From assembly GCA_028278205.1 (NCBI GenBank), contig JANQES010000061.1:1-41808 (forward strand): a DNA stretch of 41,808 nt, read 5' to 3'. The notes beneath the pieces were generated by a model. That model searched no databases. It was not told where the DNA came from and saw only the letters and a list, made by a program, of their open reading frames with translations. Every line of letters begins with the position of its first letter. The stretch's first letter is position 1. The position numbers were made by a program, and so were the translations under genes. This DNA is from Rhodothermales bacterium (lineage in GTDB: Bacteria > Bacteroidota > Rhodothermia > Rhodothermales > Bin80). Shown here in pieces: positions 25,544 to 33,928 of this stretch.

Positions 25544-25575
25544 GACCCGAAGGGTCTTTCAACGCCCTTCGGGTC
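25544..25575 (-). terminator. Rho-independent terminator (minus strand)
   Basis: Stem gacccgaaggg/cccttcgggtc, 11 bp perfect, with a 10-base loop. Read on the minus strand it is followed by ctttttt. It probably ends the Hc1 transcript. Confidence 0.85.
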
Positions 25576-25755
25576 CGGGTAAAGCGAGCACAGTGCCGAT
25601 AGCCAGGGCTATCGCATCTGATCATGCTGGATTTCGATGGAGGTCCCCCGCCCGCCACCTCACACATCGCCTTGCCGATGCCGAGGCCGGCGGCCTCATT
25701 TCCATGAAAAAAGGACCATACTCGAACGTACGATCCCCAAACGGAACGGCCAGGA
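25576..25755 (-). other. Structured 3' region downstream of the Hc1 gene
   Basis: No convincing ORF. It holds palindromes gatagcc-ag-ggctatc (25598-25613) and gaggcc-ggc-ggcctc (25682-25696) before the terminator. It could be a long structured 3' UTR or a small RNA. It is not recognised as SRP RNA, 6S RNA or tmRNA. Confidence 0.3.
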
Positions 25756-25935
25756 TTACATATCGGCCTTTTTCTCCTGGATGTCGGTACGCACTTTCTG
25801 CGCGAGCGTCTTCACCTCCTGCATAGCCTTGCGGATGCGGGTGCCGGCTGCCTTGTTCTCCTTCTCATAGAACTTTTTGACATCCTCTTCAATTTCATGG
25901 ATTTTCGCCTTCAGTTCTTCGTAAATGGCTGACAT
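25756..25935 (-). CDS. Histone H1-like Hc1 family protein
   Basis: Small basic, helical protein of 59 residues. The central segment VKKFYEKENKAAGTRIRKAMQE is the hallmark of the Hc1/histone H1-like proteins of Bacteroidota and Chlamydiae, preceded by an acidic helix (YEELKAKIHEIEED). The frame is closed by TAA at 25756-25758. An AGGAGG (plus-strand cctcct, 25944-25949) stands 8 bases before the ATG at 25935. It probably binds DNA and helps compact the nucleoid. A terminator follows 180 bases downstream. Confidence 0.88.
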   Translation of the reverse strand: MSAIYEELKAKIHEIEEDVKKFYEKENKAAGTRIRKAMQEVKTLAQKVRTDIQEKKADM

Positions 25936-26058
25936 GTCTTAGTCCTCCTTTGGTTTGCGTTACGCGAGATCGAAAACGGACGTGCGAAGGGCGCTATTCC
26001 GTTTGCTGCGCGCAAGGTAACTTATGCGAACACAGGTGTCAAGCAAGAGACGGCCATT

Positions 26059-26787
26059 TTAGTCTTTTTTAGCCGTTTTTACGTGAAAAATCCTCGTTCC
26101 CGTCGGTTCATCGCCGCCGAAAAGGCCATTGGCGCTCGTCAGCAGTACCGGAATACCGGCCCGGACTATCGGGCGCGCGGCGGCGGGATCCGGCACGAGA
26201 CCCGGCGGCAGGGCGTCCAGGCTGAGATGGGGCACAAGGTGCTCGCCCTCAACAACACCGGGCTGGTTGTTTTGGGTAAAAAAGACGACCACCACCTCGT
26301 CGAAATCGGAGGCGCGCGCCAGCGCCGCCGTCGCCGCCGGCAGGCTCACCGCGCGGGTCGCTCCAGCATCTTGCACCGACGCGGAGACCACCGGCACGGC
26401 GCCTTTTTCGACCAACGCCGCCAGCCAGGCCACACGGCCCGCCGTCACCGCGCCGTCTTCGCCCTGCCGCAGCAATCCGCGGTCGCTGCCTTGAAATCCC
26501 ACCGCGTGGACGCCTTCTTCGGTGAGCGCCCCGACGATCCGGCGGTTCACCTGCCGCAGCGCGCGTTCGACGAGGGCGGCTTCCCGCGCCATCCGCACCT
26601 GGACGAGCCCGTCTTTGCGCTCCGGAAACAGCCCTTCGGCCTCTAAAAGGCGCTCAGCCTCCCCCCCGCTGCCATGAACGAACAGATAGCCGGGCCGCTC
26701 GCGCCGCATCCGCCCCATCCGCTGCGCCAGACCCGGCACGAAGAGCAGATCGTCGAGGTGGTAGTCGTCGAGGTAGATGAGGTACAT
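26059..26787 (-). CDS. Amino-acid kinase-family protein, acetylglutamate kinase-like
   Basis: Protein of 242 residues with the ArgB/LysZ pattern: VHGSGGEAERLL (phosphate-binding Gly loop), RMAREAALVERALRQVNRRI, EEGVHAVGFQGSDRGLLRQ (compare GLSGKDGGLI in ArgB), LPAATAALARASDFDEVVVV, and a C-terminal GTRIF strand. It is shorter than standard ArgB (about 260-300), and the N-terminus (MYLIYLDDYHLDDL) lacks the usual lysine-containing KxGG motif, so activity or substrate could differ. No other arginine or lysine biosynthesis gene is nearby. Confidence 0.6.
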   Translation of the reverse strand: MYLIYLDDYHLDDLLFVPGLAQRMGRMRRERPGYLFVHGSGGEAERLLEAEGLFPERKDGLVQVRMAREAALVERALRQVNRRIVGALTEEGVHAVGFQGSDRGLLRQGEDGAVTAGRVAWLAALVEKGAVPVVSASVQDAGATRAVSLPAATAALARASDFDEVVVVFFTQNNQPGVVEGEHLVPHLSLDALPPGLVPDPAAARPIVRAGIPVLLTSANGLFGGDEPTGTRIFHVKTAKKD

Positions 26788-26796
26788 GGTTTGGGG

Positions 26797-26927
26797 ATTC
26801 GGGATGCGGGATGCGGGTTACGGGATATGGGATGCGAGATACAAGATGCCATAGAAAATGTATTGATGCATCCTTCGAATCCCAAATCCCATATCTCGCA
26901 TCCCATATCCCGCTTCTCGCATCCCGA
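26797..26927. repeat. Heptad repeat gggatgc / gcatccc
   Basis: gggatgc, gggttac, gggatat and gggatgc words (26797-26849) face atatccc and gcatccc words (26876-26927). They are phased at 7 bases and fill most of the gap between the kinase-like gene and dnaE. Confidence 0.9.
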
Positions 26928-27047
26928 AAAGATATCCACACATCTTGATTCACCCCCCCCTGGAAGCCTTACCTTGATGGGGAGCGCAACACCCCCGTCA
27001 ATAAATCAGGAACAACAGCAAGCGACCAAAGAACAAAAACCCCCAAC

Positions 27048-30000
27048 ATGCCCGACTTCTGCCACCTCCACTGCCACACTTCGTACTCGCTGCTCGACGG
27101 CGCAGCCCGCATCAAAACGCTCATCAACCGGGCTGCCGAGATGGACATGAAGGCCCTCGGCATCACCGATCACGGTAATCTCTTCGGCGTGCCGGAGTTT
27201 TATACGACGGCCAAAAAGGCGGGCGTGCAGCCGGTGCTGGGGTGCGAGTTTTACGTGACGGCCAGCGGCATGCAAGACCGCAGCGACCGCGTGCGCTACC
27301 ATCAGGTGCTCTGGGCTAAAAATGAACAGGGCTATCGCAACCTGATACGGCTCTCGTCGCTGTCTTATACCGACGGCTACTACTACAAGCCGCGCATCGA
27401 CCACGAAGCGCTGCGTCGCTACGGCGAGGGCCTCGTCGCCACGACGTGTTGCCTCCAGGGCGAGGTGCTCCAGACGATCCTCAAAAAAGGCGAAGACGCC
27501 GGACGCGCCGTCTTCGAAACGTATCTCGATATTTTCGGCGACGACTATTACATCGAGATCCAGAACCACGGCATCGACGATCAGCTTAAAGTCAACGCTG
27601 TGCTCTTGCGATGGGCTAAAGAGTACGGCGTCAAAGTCGTCGCGACGAACGACGTGCATTATGTAGAGCAGGCCGACGCGGCGGCGCAGGATGTGCTGCT
27701 GTGCCTGCAAACCGGCAAAGACCTCCTCGATCCCTCGCGGATGCGCTTCGAGAATGACCAGTTCTATCTCAAGAGCACCGAAGAGATGCAGTCCGTCATC
27801 GCCGCCGTCGATCCCCTTATCGTCACGGAATCGCTCGTCACGTCGTGCGAGATTGCCGATAAGTGCCAGTTCGATCTGGACATGGGCAAGCTGCTGATGC
27901 CCCACTACCCCATCCCCGAAACCTTCGGCGACGACATCGACGGCTACCTGCGGCATCTGGTCTTCGAACGCGCGCAGATGCGCTATCCGGGGATGCCGCA
28001 GGATGTCGTCGAGCGGCTCGATCATGAGCTGGGCATCATCAAAAAGATGGGGTATGCCGGCTATTTCCTGATCGTGCAGGACTTCACGACGGCAGCGCGC
28101 GACCTGGGCGTCAGCGTGGGGCCGGGTCGAGGATCCGCCGCCGGCAGCGCTGTGGCCTACTGCCTCGGCATCACCAACATCGACCCGCTCCAGTACGACC
28201 TGCTCTTCGAACGCTTCCTCAACCCCGAACGCGTCTCGATGCCGGACATCGACATCGACTTCGACGACCGGGGGCGCAGCGCGGTCATCGATTACGTGGT
28301 GCAGAAGTACGGGCGCGAGAACGTCTGCCAGATCATCACCTTCGGCACGATGGGCGCGCGGTCGGTCATCCGCGACGTGGCCCGCGTGCTGGGCATCCCC
28401 TTGCCCGAAGCCGATCGCATCGCCAAACTCATCCCCGAGGGGCCGAAGGTCAACCTGGCCTCGGCCATGGCCGACGTCAAGGAATTCCGCGCGCTCAAAG
28501 ACGACCCGAACGCGCAGATCCGCAAACTGATGCACTACGCCGAGGTGCTCGAAGGCTCGGCGCGGCACACGGGCGTCCACGCCGCCGGCGTCATCATCGC
28601 CCCCGGCACCGTCAGCGAGTACGTCCCCGTCGCCACAGCCAAAAGCAAAGGCGATCAGGTGCTCACCACGCAGTACGACGGCAACTGGGTCGAGAAATTC
28701 GGCCTGTTGAAGATGGACTTCCTCGGCCTCTCGACGCTGACGGTCCTCAAAGACGCCGTCGCGCTGATCAAAGAAAACCACGACCTCGACATCGATCTCG
28801 ACGCCATCCCGCTCGACGACGCGAAGACGTTCGAACTCTTCCAGCGGGGCGAGACCGTCGCCATCTTCCAGTTTGAATCGGAGGGTATGCGTGAGTGGAT
28901 GACCAAGCTCAAACCCACGAGCATCGACGACCTGATCGCGATGAACGCGCTCTACCGCCCCGGCCCGATGGACCTGATCCCCAACTACATCAAACGCAAA
29001 CACGGGCAGGAAAAGATAGAATACTCACATCCGATGTTGGAGCCGGTGCTCAAAAAAACCTTCGGCATCCCGGTCTACCAGGAACAGGTGATGCAGATGG
29101 CGCAGGTGATGGCGGGGTATTCTCTCGGCCAAGCAGATATTCTCCGGCGCTGTGTGACGGGTGATACGCTGGTCGTCAATGCCGAAACCGGCGAGCGCAT
29201 CAAGGTGGAAGATGTTCGCCCTGGCATGGATATTTGGAGCCTCAGTTCAGATTTCCGTTTCAGGCGCACAAAGGTTCAAGAAAAGTTTGACAATGGCATT
29301 AAGCCGGTTTATCGCGTCCGCACCCGCAGTGGCCGCTCGATTGAGTTGACGCAAGAACACCCCCTGCTAACCATCCTGGGATGGCGACATCTGGTCGATC
29401 TTTCTGTGGGAGATCGTATCGCCGTTCCGACCACGTTGCCTACAACCGGAGAAATGACCCCGCCGGATGAACGGATTAAAGTCATCGCCTACTTACTGGG
29501 GGACGGTCATACGCTAGACCGACACCAAAAACCAAAAGCTAATTTTTTCAGTAGCGACCCGGAACTCCTGCAAGATTATCGAGAAGCTGCCGGAAAGCTT
29601 GGAGCCACCACGAAGAGCTACACACACAGCAAAACTGGTGTCGTCACGGTAACGTCGAAAGGTGATTCGGGTCAAAGTAATCCCGTGGTCGAGCTAGTCA
29701 GAGAAACCGATCTTGCCCATCGCGCAACCGAAAAGCATATTCCGACAGAAGTCTTTCAGTATGCAGAACGCGAATTACGACTGTTCTTAGGCTGTTTGTG
29801 GAGCACTGATGGGTCGATTGAGCGCACGCGCATTTCCTATAGTTCTTCCAGCTATGATTTGATCGATGACATTGCGCATTTATTGCTGCGCCTCGGCATC
29901 GTAACGATGCGCCGGACTCGGAAAACAACCCATCAGGATAACCATGAATTGCTGATCACTGATCAAGATGATGTGATCCGCTTTGCTGAAGCCATCGGCC

Positions 30001-31823
30001 CCTATCTATGCACGAGGAAACGGCTCAGTCTGGAATCCTTGCTCAACAAAGTTCGGCAACGTATTCGTTCACATTCAGTCTACAACGTCTCGGCTGAAAT
30101 TGCCCATCTCATCAAAGAAGCTAAAGTTAGAAGCAGACTTTCTTGGAGAGAAGCTGGTGAAAAGGTCGGCATTCCGGGCAATGTTCTCTCGTCTGGCCTC
30201 AACTTAAAGACCCCGCGCCGCGCTCTGAGCCGACATCGTTTACATGCTCTTGGAAGCGCATTTTCTAGTACGACGCTCCTGGATCTTGCGCAGAGTGACG
30301 TGCTCTGGGATCCGATTGTCGAAATCGACTACGTCGGAGAAAAGCGTGTCTACGATCTTGCTGTTCCTCCGCACGCCAATTTTGTCGCTGCCGACGTCGT
30401 TGTCCATAATTCAATGGGGAAAAAGAAGCAGGAGGAGATGGACAAGCAGCGCGTCATCTTCGTCGAAGGCGCGAAGGAACGGGATGTCGATGAAAAGACC
30501 GCGAACGAGGTCTTCGACATGATGGCAAAGTTCGCGGGTTATGGTTTCAACCGCTCACATAGCGCCGCTTATTCCCTCGTCGCTTACCACACAGCCTACC
30601 TCAAAGCGCACTACCCCGCCGAGTTTATGGCGGCGGCGATGACCAACGAGATGGGCGATACGAAGAAGCTCGCCGTGGTGCTCGAAGAGGCGCGCAAGCT
30701 GCACATGGACCTGCTGCCGCCGTCGATCAACCACAGCCAGGCGCATTTTACTGTCGAAAGCAGCAAGATCCGCTTCGGCCTGGGCGCTATCAAAGGCGTC
30801 GGGTTGGGGGCTATCGACGTGATCGTCCAGGCGCGGGAGCAGCATGGGCCGGCGCAGACGCTCTTCGGCCTGACCAAAGAACTCGACATCCGCACCGTCG
30901 GCAAGAAAGCCCTGGAGAGCCTGGCCCGCGTCGGCGCGCTCGACGACCTCGAAGGCCACCGCGCCCAACTCGTCGAAGCCATCGACGCGGCGGCGCAGTA
31001 TGCGTTGAAGATCCAGGCCGATCAGGCTGCCGGGCAAAACTCGCTCTTCGGCGACGCCGCCGCTTCGGGCGTCTCGCTCGAACCCAACCTGCCTATGGTC
31101 GATCCGTGGCCGACGGCGCGGCTGCTCAAAGAAGAACGCGAACTCATCGGCTTCTATGTCTCCGGCCACCCGCTCGACGCCTACCGACCCGAAGCCGACG
31201 CCTTCGCCACGGCCCAACTCGGCGAGACCGACGCCTTCGCGCAACCAGAGGAAGAGGACGAATACCAGCAAAACGGGCGAAACGGACGCAACGGCTACGA
31301 CCGTAAAAACAAGCCGCAGCACAGCTTCTGCGGCATCATCACCGAGGTGCAACGCCGCACGACCAGGACGGGCAAACCCATCGCCTTCGCCACGCTCGAA
31401 GACTTCACGGGCCAGGGCGAAATGGTCTGCTTCTCGACGGTGCTCGAAAAAATTCAGAACTATCTGAAGGTGGACGAGATCGTGCTGGCGCGCGGCGAGG
31501 TGGAAGTGCGCGGCGGCAGCGTCAAGATCCTCACGCGCGACGTGATCCCGATGTGGAAGGTGCGCGAGCAACTCGTCAAATCTATCGTCGTGCGCATCCA
31601 GGCTGACCGCGTCGATCTCAAAGCCATCGAGCAATTCCGCGCCCTCTGCGACGACAACCGCGGCCACTGCCGCCTCTACTTCGACCTGCTCGACCCGGCG
31701 CTGCCCGAAGGCCGCCAGCGCATCCGCAGCCGCACCTACGTCGTCGATCCTACACCTGATCTGATGCAGGGCGTCACGCGGCTTTTCGGGCAGGAGAATG
31801 TGGTGCTGGAGGGGGAAGCGTGA
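27048..31823 (+). CDS. dnaE: DNA polymerase III alpha subunit, containing an intein
   Basis: Replicative polymerase of 1591 residues as translated. After removal of the 420-residue intein it is 1171 residues, normal for DnaE. A PHP domain starts at once (FCHLHCHTSYSLLDGAARI). The catalytic acidic residues are Asp400 and Asp402 in PDIDIDFDDRGR and Asp557 in KMDFLGLSTLTV. The fingers/beta-binding region includes GYGFNRSHSAAYSLVAYHTAYLK. A C-terminal OB domain is present (HSFCGIITEVQRRTTRTGKPIAFATLED). The intein sits between R701 and S1122 (LGQADILRR / SMGKKKQEEMDKQR), where most DnaE proteins have RRAMGKKK. An alpha subunit is normally essential, so splicing is presumably efficient. No Shine-Dalgarno site is visible before the ATG. 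Confidence 0.97.
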   Translation: MPDFCHLHCHTSYSLLDGAARIKTLINRAAEMDMKALGITDHGNLFGVPEFYTTAKKAGVQPVLGCEFYVTASGMQDRSDRVRYHQVLWAKNEQGYRNLIRLSSLSYTDGYYYKPRIDHEALRRYGEGLVATTCCLQGEVLQTILKKGEDAGRAVFETYLDIFGDDYYIEIQNHGIDDQLKVNAVLLRWAKEYGVKVVATNDVHYVEQADAAAQDVLLCLQTGKDLLDPSRMRFENDQFYLKSTEEMQSVIAAVDPLIVTESLVTSCEIADKCQFDLDMGKLLMPHYPIPETFGDDIDGYLRHLVFERAQMRYPGMPQDVVERLDHELGIIKKMGYAGYFLIVQDFTTAARDLGVSVGPGRGSAAGSAVAYCLGITNIDPLQYDLLFERFLNPERVSMPDIDIDFDDRGRSAVIDYVVQKYGRENVCQIITFGTMGARSVIRDVARVLGIPLPEADRIAKLIPEGPKVNLASAMADVKEFRALKDDPNAQIRKLMHYAEVLEGSARHTGVHAAGVIIAPGTVSEYVPVATAKSKGDQVLTTQYDGNWVEKFGLLKMDFLGLSTLTVLKDAVALIKENHDLDIDLDAIPLDDAKTFELFQRGETVAIFQFESEGMREWMTKLKPTSIDDLIAMNALYRPGPMDLIPNYIKRKHGQEKIEYSHPMLEPVLKKTFGIPVYQEQVMQMAQVMAGYSLGQADILRRCVTGDTLVVNAETGERIKVEDVRPGMDIWSLSSDFRFRRTKVQEKFDNGIKPVYRVRTRSGRSIELTQEHPLLTILGWRHLVDLSVGDRIAVPTTLPTTGEMTPPDERIKVIAYLLGDGHTLDRHQKPKANFFSSDPELLQDYREAAGKLGATTKSYTHSKTGVVTVTSKGDSGQSNPVVELVRETDLAHRATEKHIPTEVFQYAERELRLFLGCLWSTDGSIERTRISYSSSSYDLIDDIAHLLLRLGIVTMRRTRKTTHQDNHELLITDQDDVIRFAEAIGPYLCTRKRLSLESLLNKVRQRIRSHSVYNVSAEIAHLIKEAKVRSRLSWREAGEKVGIPGNVLSSGLNLKTPRRALSRHRLHALGSAFSSTTLLDLAQSDVLWDPIVEIDYVGEKRVYDLAVPPHANFVAADVVVHNSMGKKKQEEMDKQRVIFVEGAKERDVDEKTANEVFDMMAKFAGYGFNRSHSAAYSLVAYHTAYLKAHYPAEFMAAAMTNEMGDTKKLAVVLEEARKLHMDLLPPSINHSQAHFTVESSKIRFGLGAIKGVGLGAIDVIVQAREQHGPAQTLFGLTKELDIRTVGKKALESLARVGALDDLEGHRAQLVEAIDAAAQYALKIQADQAAGQNSLFGDAAASGVSLEPNLPMVDPWPTARLLKEERELIGFYVSGHPLDAYRPEADAFATAQLGETDAFAQPEEEDEYQQNGRNGRNGYDRKNKPQHSFCGIITEVQRRTTRTGKPIAFATLEDFTGQGEMVCFSTVLEKIQNYLKVDEIVLARGEVEVRGGSVKILTRDVIPMWKVREQLVKSIVVRIQADRVDLKAIEQFRALCDDNRGHCRLYFDLLDPALPEGRQRIRSRTYVVDPTPDLMQGVTRLFGQENVVLEGEA
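29151..30410 (+). other. Intein with LAGLIDADG homing endonuclease (in DnaE)
   Basis: 420 residues. Block A starts with Cys1 (CVTGDTLV). Block B has GRSIELTQEHPLL (Thr67, His70). Two LAGLIDADG-type motifs follow, IAYLLGDGH (Asp118) and FLGCLWSTDGS (Asp220), both with the acidic residue kept. A helix-turn-helix-like segment (SWREAGEKVGIPGNVLSSGL, 331-350) follows. Block F is RVYDLAVPPHANFVAAD, and block G ends VVVHN, with Ser as the +1 residue. Splicing residues look intact. Base composition is more AT-rich than the flanking dnaE, suggesting transfer. The site differs from the split DnaE intein of cyanobacteria, which lies at the downstream GYGFN position. Confidence 0.95.
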
Positions 31824-31842
31824 GTGCCTGTGGACGGAGTTT

Positions 31843-32051
31843 TCGGACGCAGGAGCGTCCGGTTCTGCATTCCCACGGGGACCGTGGGAACGAGAAATGA
31901 GAAAGAACTGCTCGGCATTTTAACAGCATTCGACCTACTTTAAACACCACATTTAGCTCGTTCCCACGCTCTGCGTGGGAATGCAGATCGGGACGCTCCC
32001 GCGTCCCAAACGTAGGCAATAATCAGCAAACCGGGACGCTCCTGCATCCCT
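31843..32051. repeat. REP hairpin group upstream of the RAYT gene
   Basis: Copy 1 (31843-31894) contains ggacgc/gcgtcc then gcattcccacgg...ccgtgggaacgag. Copy 2 (31957-32007) is inverted (ctcgttcccacgctctgcgtgggaatgc then gggacgc/gcgtccc). A short third piece (32031-32050) repeats gggacgctcctgc. The arms are close to ones found beside the RAYT gene downstream. Confidence 0.88.
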
Positions 32052-32070
32052 CATGCAAAGGTGAGAGACG

Positions 32071-32604
32071 ATGGGCCGGAGCCGCTACAAGGTCTACGAG
32101 AACCACGAAGCCTACTTCCTCACCTGCACGGTCGTCAACTGGCTCCCCGCCTTCATCAACCCGGACGCCGCACAGATCATCCTCGACTCCCTCAGCTTCC
32201 TCCAAAAGGAAAAACGGCTATCGCTCTACGCCTACGTCATCATGGAAAACCATCTCCATTTGATGGCCGGAGCAGACAATCTGGAAAAAGAGATTGCCAA
32301 CTTCAAATCATACACTGCCAGGGAGATCATCGATTTGCTGAAAGCGACGGGGCAACGAGGAATGCTTGAGCAACTGAAATGGCACAAACGCGCCCACAAG
32401 CAGGATCGACAGTATCAGTTCTGGCAAGAAGGAAGTCATCCGAAGGAAATCCTGAGTGAGGCGATGCTCCATCAAAAGCTGGATTATATTCATGACAATC
32501 CCGTTCGGCGCGGTTACGTTGATGAGCCGGCACACTGGCGGTATTCGAGTGCGCGGAACTATGCGGGGGAGCCGGGGCTTATCGAGGTGACTTTAGCCAT
32601 TTGA
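32071..32604 (+). CDS. REP-associated tyrosine transposase (RAYT, Y1 family)
   Basis: IS200-like transposase of 177 residues. The HUH pair is in YVIMENHLHLM (His61, His63), and the catalytic Tyr81 is in FKSYTAREI. The C-terminus KLDYIHDNPVRRGYVDEPAHWRYSSARNY is a RAYT hallmark. Such proteins cleave and join single-stranded REP hairpins, and REP copies flank the gene on both sides. All key residues are present, so it may be active. Its last 20 bases are duplicated downstream (see the repeat at 32585-32712). Confidence 0.92.
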   Translation: MGRSRYKVYENHEAYFLTCTVVNWLPAFINPDAAQIILDSLSFLQKEKRLSLYAYVIMENHLHLMAGADNLEKEIANFKSYTAREIIDLLKATGQRGMLEQLKWHKRAHKQDRQYQFWQEGSHPKEILSEAMLHQKLDYIHDNPVRRGYVDEPAHWRYSSARNYAGEPGLIEVTLAI

Positions 32605-32712
32605 GACGTTTCTGCCTCGATTCTCGGACGCAGGGGTTAGGTTCTGAAGGTGACTTTAGCCTTCTTAAGACGCTCCTGCCTCGATTCTCGGACGCAGGAG
32701 CGTCCGGTTCTG
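32585..32712. repeat. 63-bp-offset tandem duplication of the RAYT gene end plus REP start
   Basis: aggtgactttagcc...gacg...ctgcctcgattctcggacgcagg is present at 32585 onward and again at 32648 onward, with about six changes. The first copy includes the stop codon of the RAYT gene; the second has no gene in front. Confidence 0.85.
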
Positions 32713-32739
32713 CATTCCCACGCAGAGCGTGGGAACGAG
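32689..32739. repeat. REP hairpin downstream of the RAYT gene
   Basis: cggacgcaggagcgtccgg, then gcattcccacgcagagcgtgggaacgag. It matches copies 1 and 2 on the upstream side. Confidence 0.88.
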
Positions 32740-32740
32740 T

Positions 32741-32890
32741 TTAAATGTCCGGGATGTTTTTCTGATCCAGGACCGCGCGCTCCTGATCGGTCAGCGGGCC
32801 GTCGGGCGGGATGACTAGCCGGAGGCCGGGCACAAGGCGGTCGGGGTGGTCTAGCTGAGCGCGGTTGGCAAACCAGATCTTCGGCCACCC
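32741..32890 (-). pseudogene. Remnant of a LysM-domain protein
   Basis: The minus strand encodes GWPKIWFANRAQLDHPDRLVP followed by GLRLVIPP, the second half of a LysM motif (W-KI--AN---L-HPD-L-PG--L-IPP), and a short tail ending at TAA (32741-32743). Upstream of GWP the frame loses any LysM-like sequence, so the 5' part is missing. The remnant borders the REP hairpin. Confidence 0.65.
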
Positions 32891-33050
32891 GCTCGACGTG
32901 GTCATCCACGACAGCCTGGGCGCCGGCACGCCGGGCGTCTCCACCCCGCTCGTCTTCGACGCGCCGGGCGCGCAAGAACTCGTAACAGACATCAAGCAGG
33001 TTATACGATTACGGAGTGATTCTAAGAAATTACCCCAGGTAATTTCTTAG
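32878..33050 (+). pseudogene. Possible gene remnant on the plus strand
   Basis: The plus-strand frame FGHPLDVVIHDSLGAGTPGV... to QELVTDIKQVIR looks protein-like (good composition, helix at the end) but has no clear start or family. It joins the LysM remnant at about 32880, suggesting two truncated ends were brought together. Alternatively it is chance coding in GC-rich DNA. Confidence 0.3.
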
Positions 33051-33928
33051 CCGTAGAGCACCTCCTCCACCGTCTGCCAGCGGGCTTTTTCGATACGCTG
33101 GTAGCGTTTCACGAACTGCGACTGGCCGAAGTCGAGAAATTCTTCCGCCGTGATGTCGAAGGGGATGTCGTCGCCGTAGGGTAGGAGCGACTGGCCGATG
33201 TTTTGGAGGGCGATCAAGATGAGTTCGTTCATTCGCGTCTCGATGATCGTCCAGATCGGATCGCCGTGTTCGGCGACGAGGCGGGCCAGCAGGAAGACCC
33301 CGTAGGCGATGTGGCGCGACTCGTCCCGCTGGATGTTGGCCACGAGGCCGCGCAGGCCGGGCATCAGGTCGTTGCGTTCGAGCATCGTGTAGTAGGCGTG
33401 GTAGCCCGTCTCGGCCAGCACCCCCTCGACGATCATCTGGTAGGTGACAGCCGCTTCGGCCAGCGCCTCCGGCGAGTGGTCTACGCGGAGGCGTGCCATC
33501 GCGCGCGGCAACACATCGAAAAAGATCCCCCGGTAGGCGTCGCTGAAGTAATGCTCCAGGCCGCCGTGGGTGCCCGTCACTTCTTCGAGGAACCGGCTGA
33601 ACCCTTCTACGTGCTTGGCTTCCTCCCACAAATACGACGTCAGAAACATCTCATCTTCGATGCAGCCTTCTTCGGCCATCACCTGAAGCAACGGCAACAG
33701 GTCGTACGTGACCGACTCTTCCCCGGCCTGAAACTGCGCCGTCAGCCGCAGCAGCAGGTCGCGTTCCCGGTCGTCGAGGCCCTGCCAGTCGGCGACGTCT
33801 TGTTCGAAGGAGAGATCCTGCGGATCCCAGATACCAAGTTTTTTAGCTTTGCGCCAGAGTTGCATCGGGAAGAGCCGGGCGTCGAGACCACGCCGGGTGC
33901 TTTTGAAGGTCGCGCGATACGTCTCCAT
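33047..33928 (-). CDS. R2-like ligand-binding oxidase (R2lox)
   Basis: Ferritin-fold di-metal protein of 293 residues. The family pattern is clear (FKSTRRGLDARLFPMQLWRKAKKLGIW, LTAQFQAGEESVT, WEEAKHVEGF, DESRHIAYG). Metal ligands by family alignment are Glu70, Glu103, His106, Glu168, Glu203 and His206. Val73 and Tyr163 are at the places of the Val-Tyr ether crosslink known from the Mycobacterium R2lox, which carries a Mn/Fe centre. There is no R1 partner gene, as expected for R2lox. The ATG at 33928 is within a 21-base arm identical to the start of the divergent arsC. Its substrate is unknown. Confidence 0.92.
   Translation of the reverse strand: METYRATFKSTRRGLDARLFPMQLWRKAKKLGIWDPQDLSFEQDVADWQGLDDRERDLLLRLTAQFQAGEESVTYDLLPLLQVMAEEGCIEDEMFLTSYLWEEAKHVEGFSRFLEEVTGTHGGLEHYFSDAYRGIFFDVLPRAMARLRVDHSPEALAEAAVTYQMIVEGVLAETGYHAYYTMLERNDLMPGLRGLVANIQRDESRHIAYGVFLLARLVAEHGDPIWTIIETRMNELILIALQNIGQSLLPYGDDIPFDITAEEFLDFGQSQFVKRYQRIEKARWQTVEEVLYG

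Noticed and set aside
25392..25667. Minus-strand ORF of 91 codons after the Hc1 gene
   Set aside because: It runs through the terminator and the ggatttt repeat, and has no ribosome site or family features.
27006..29003. Long minus-strand ORF of 665 codons opposite dnaE
   Set aside because: Shadow frame of a conserved polymerase gene, with low-complexity composition rich in Val, Asp and His and no motif.
29151..30410. Separate homing endonuclease gene
   Set aside because: The reading frame is continuous with dnaE on both sides and carries splicing motifs at both ends, so it is an intein rather than an independent gene or intron.
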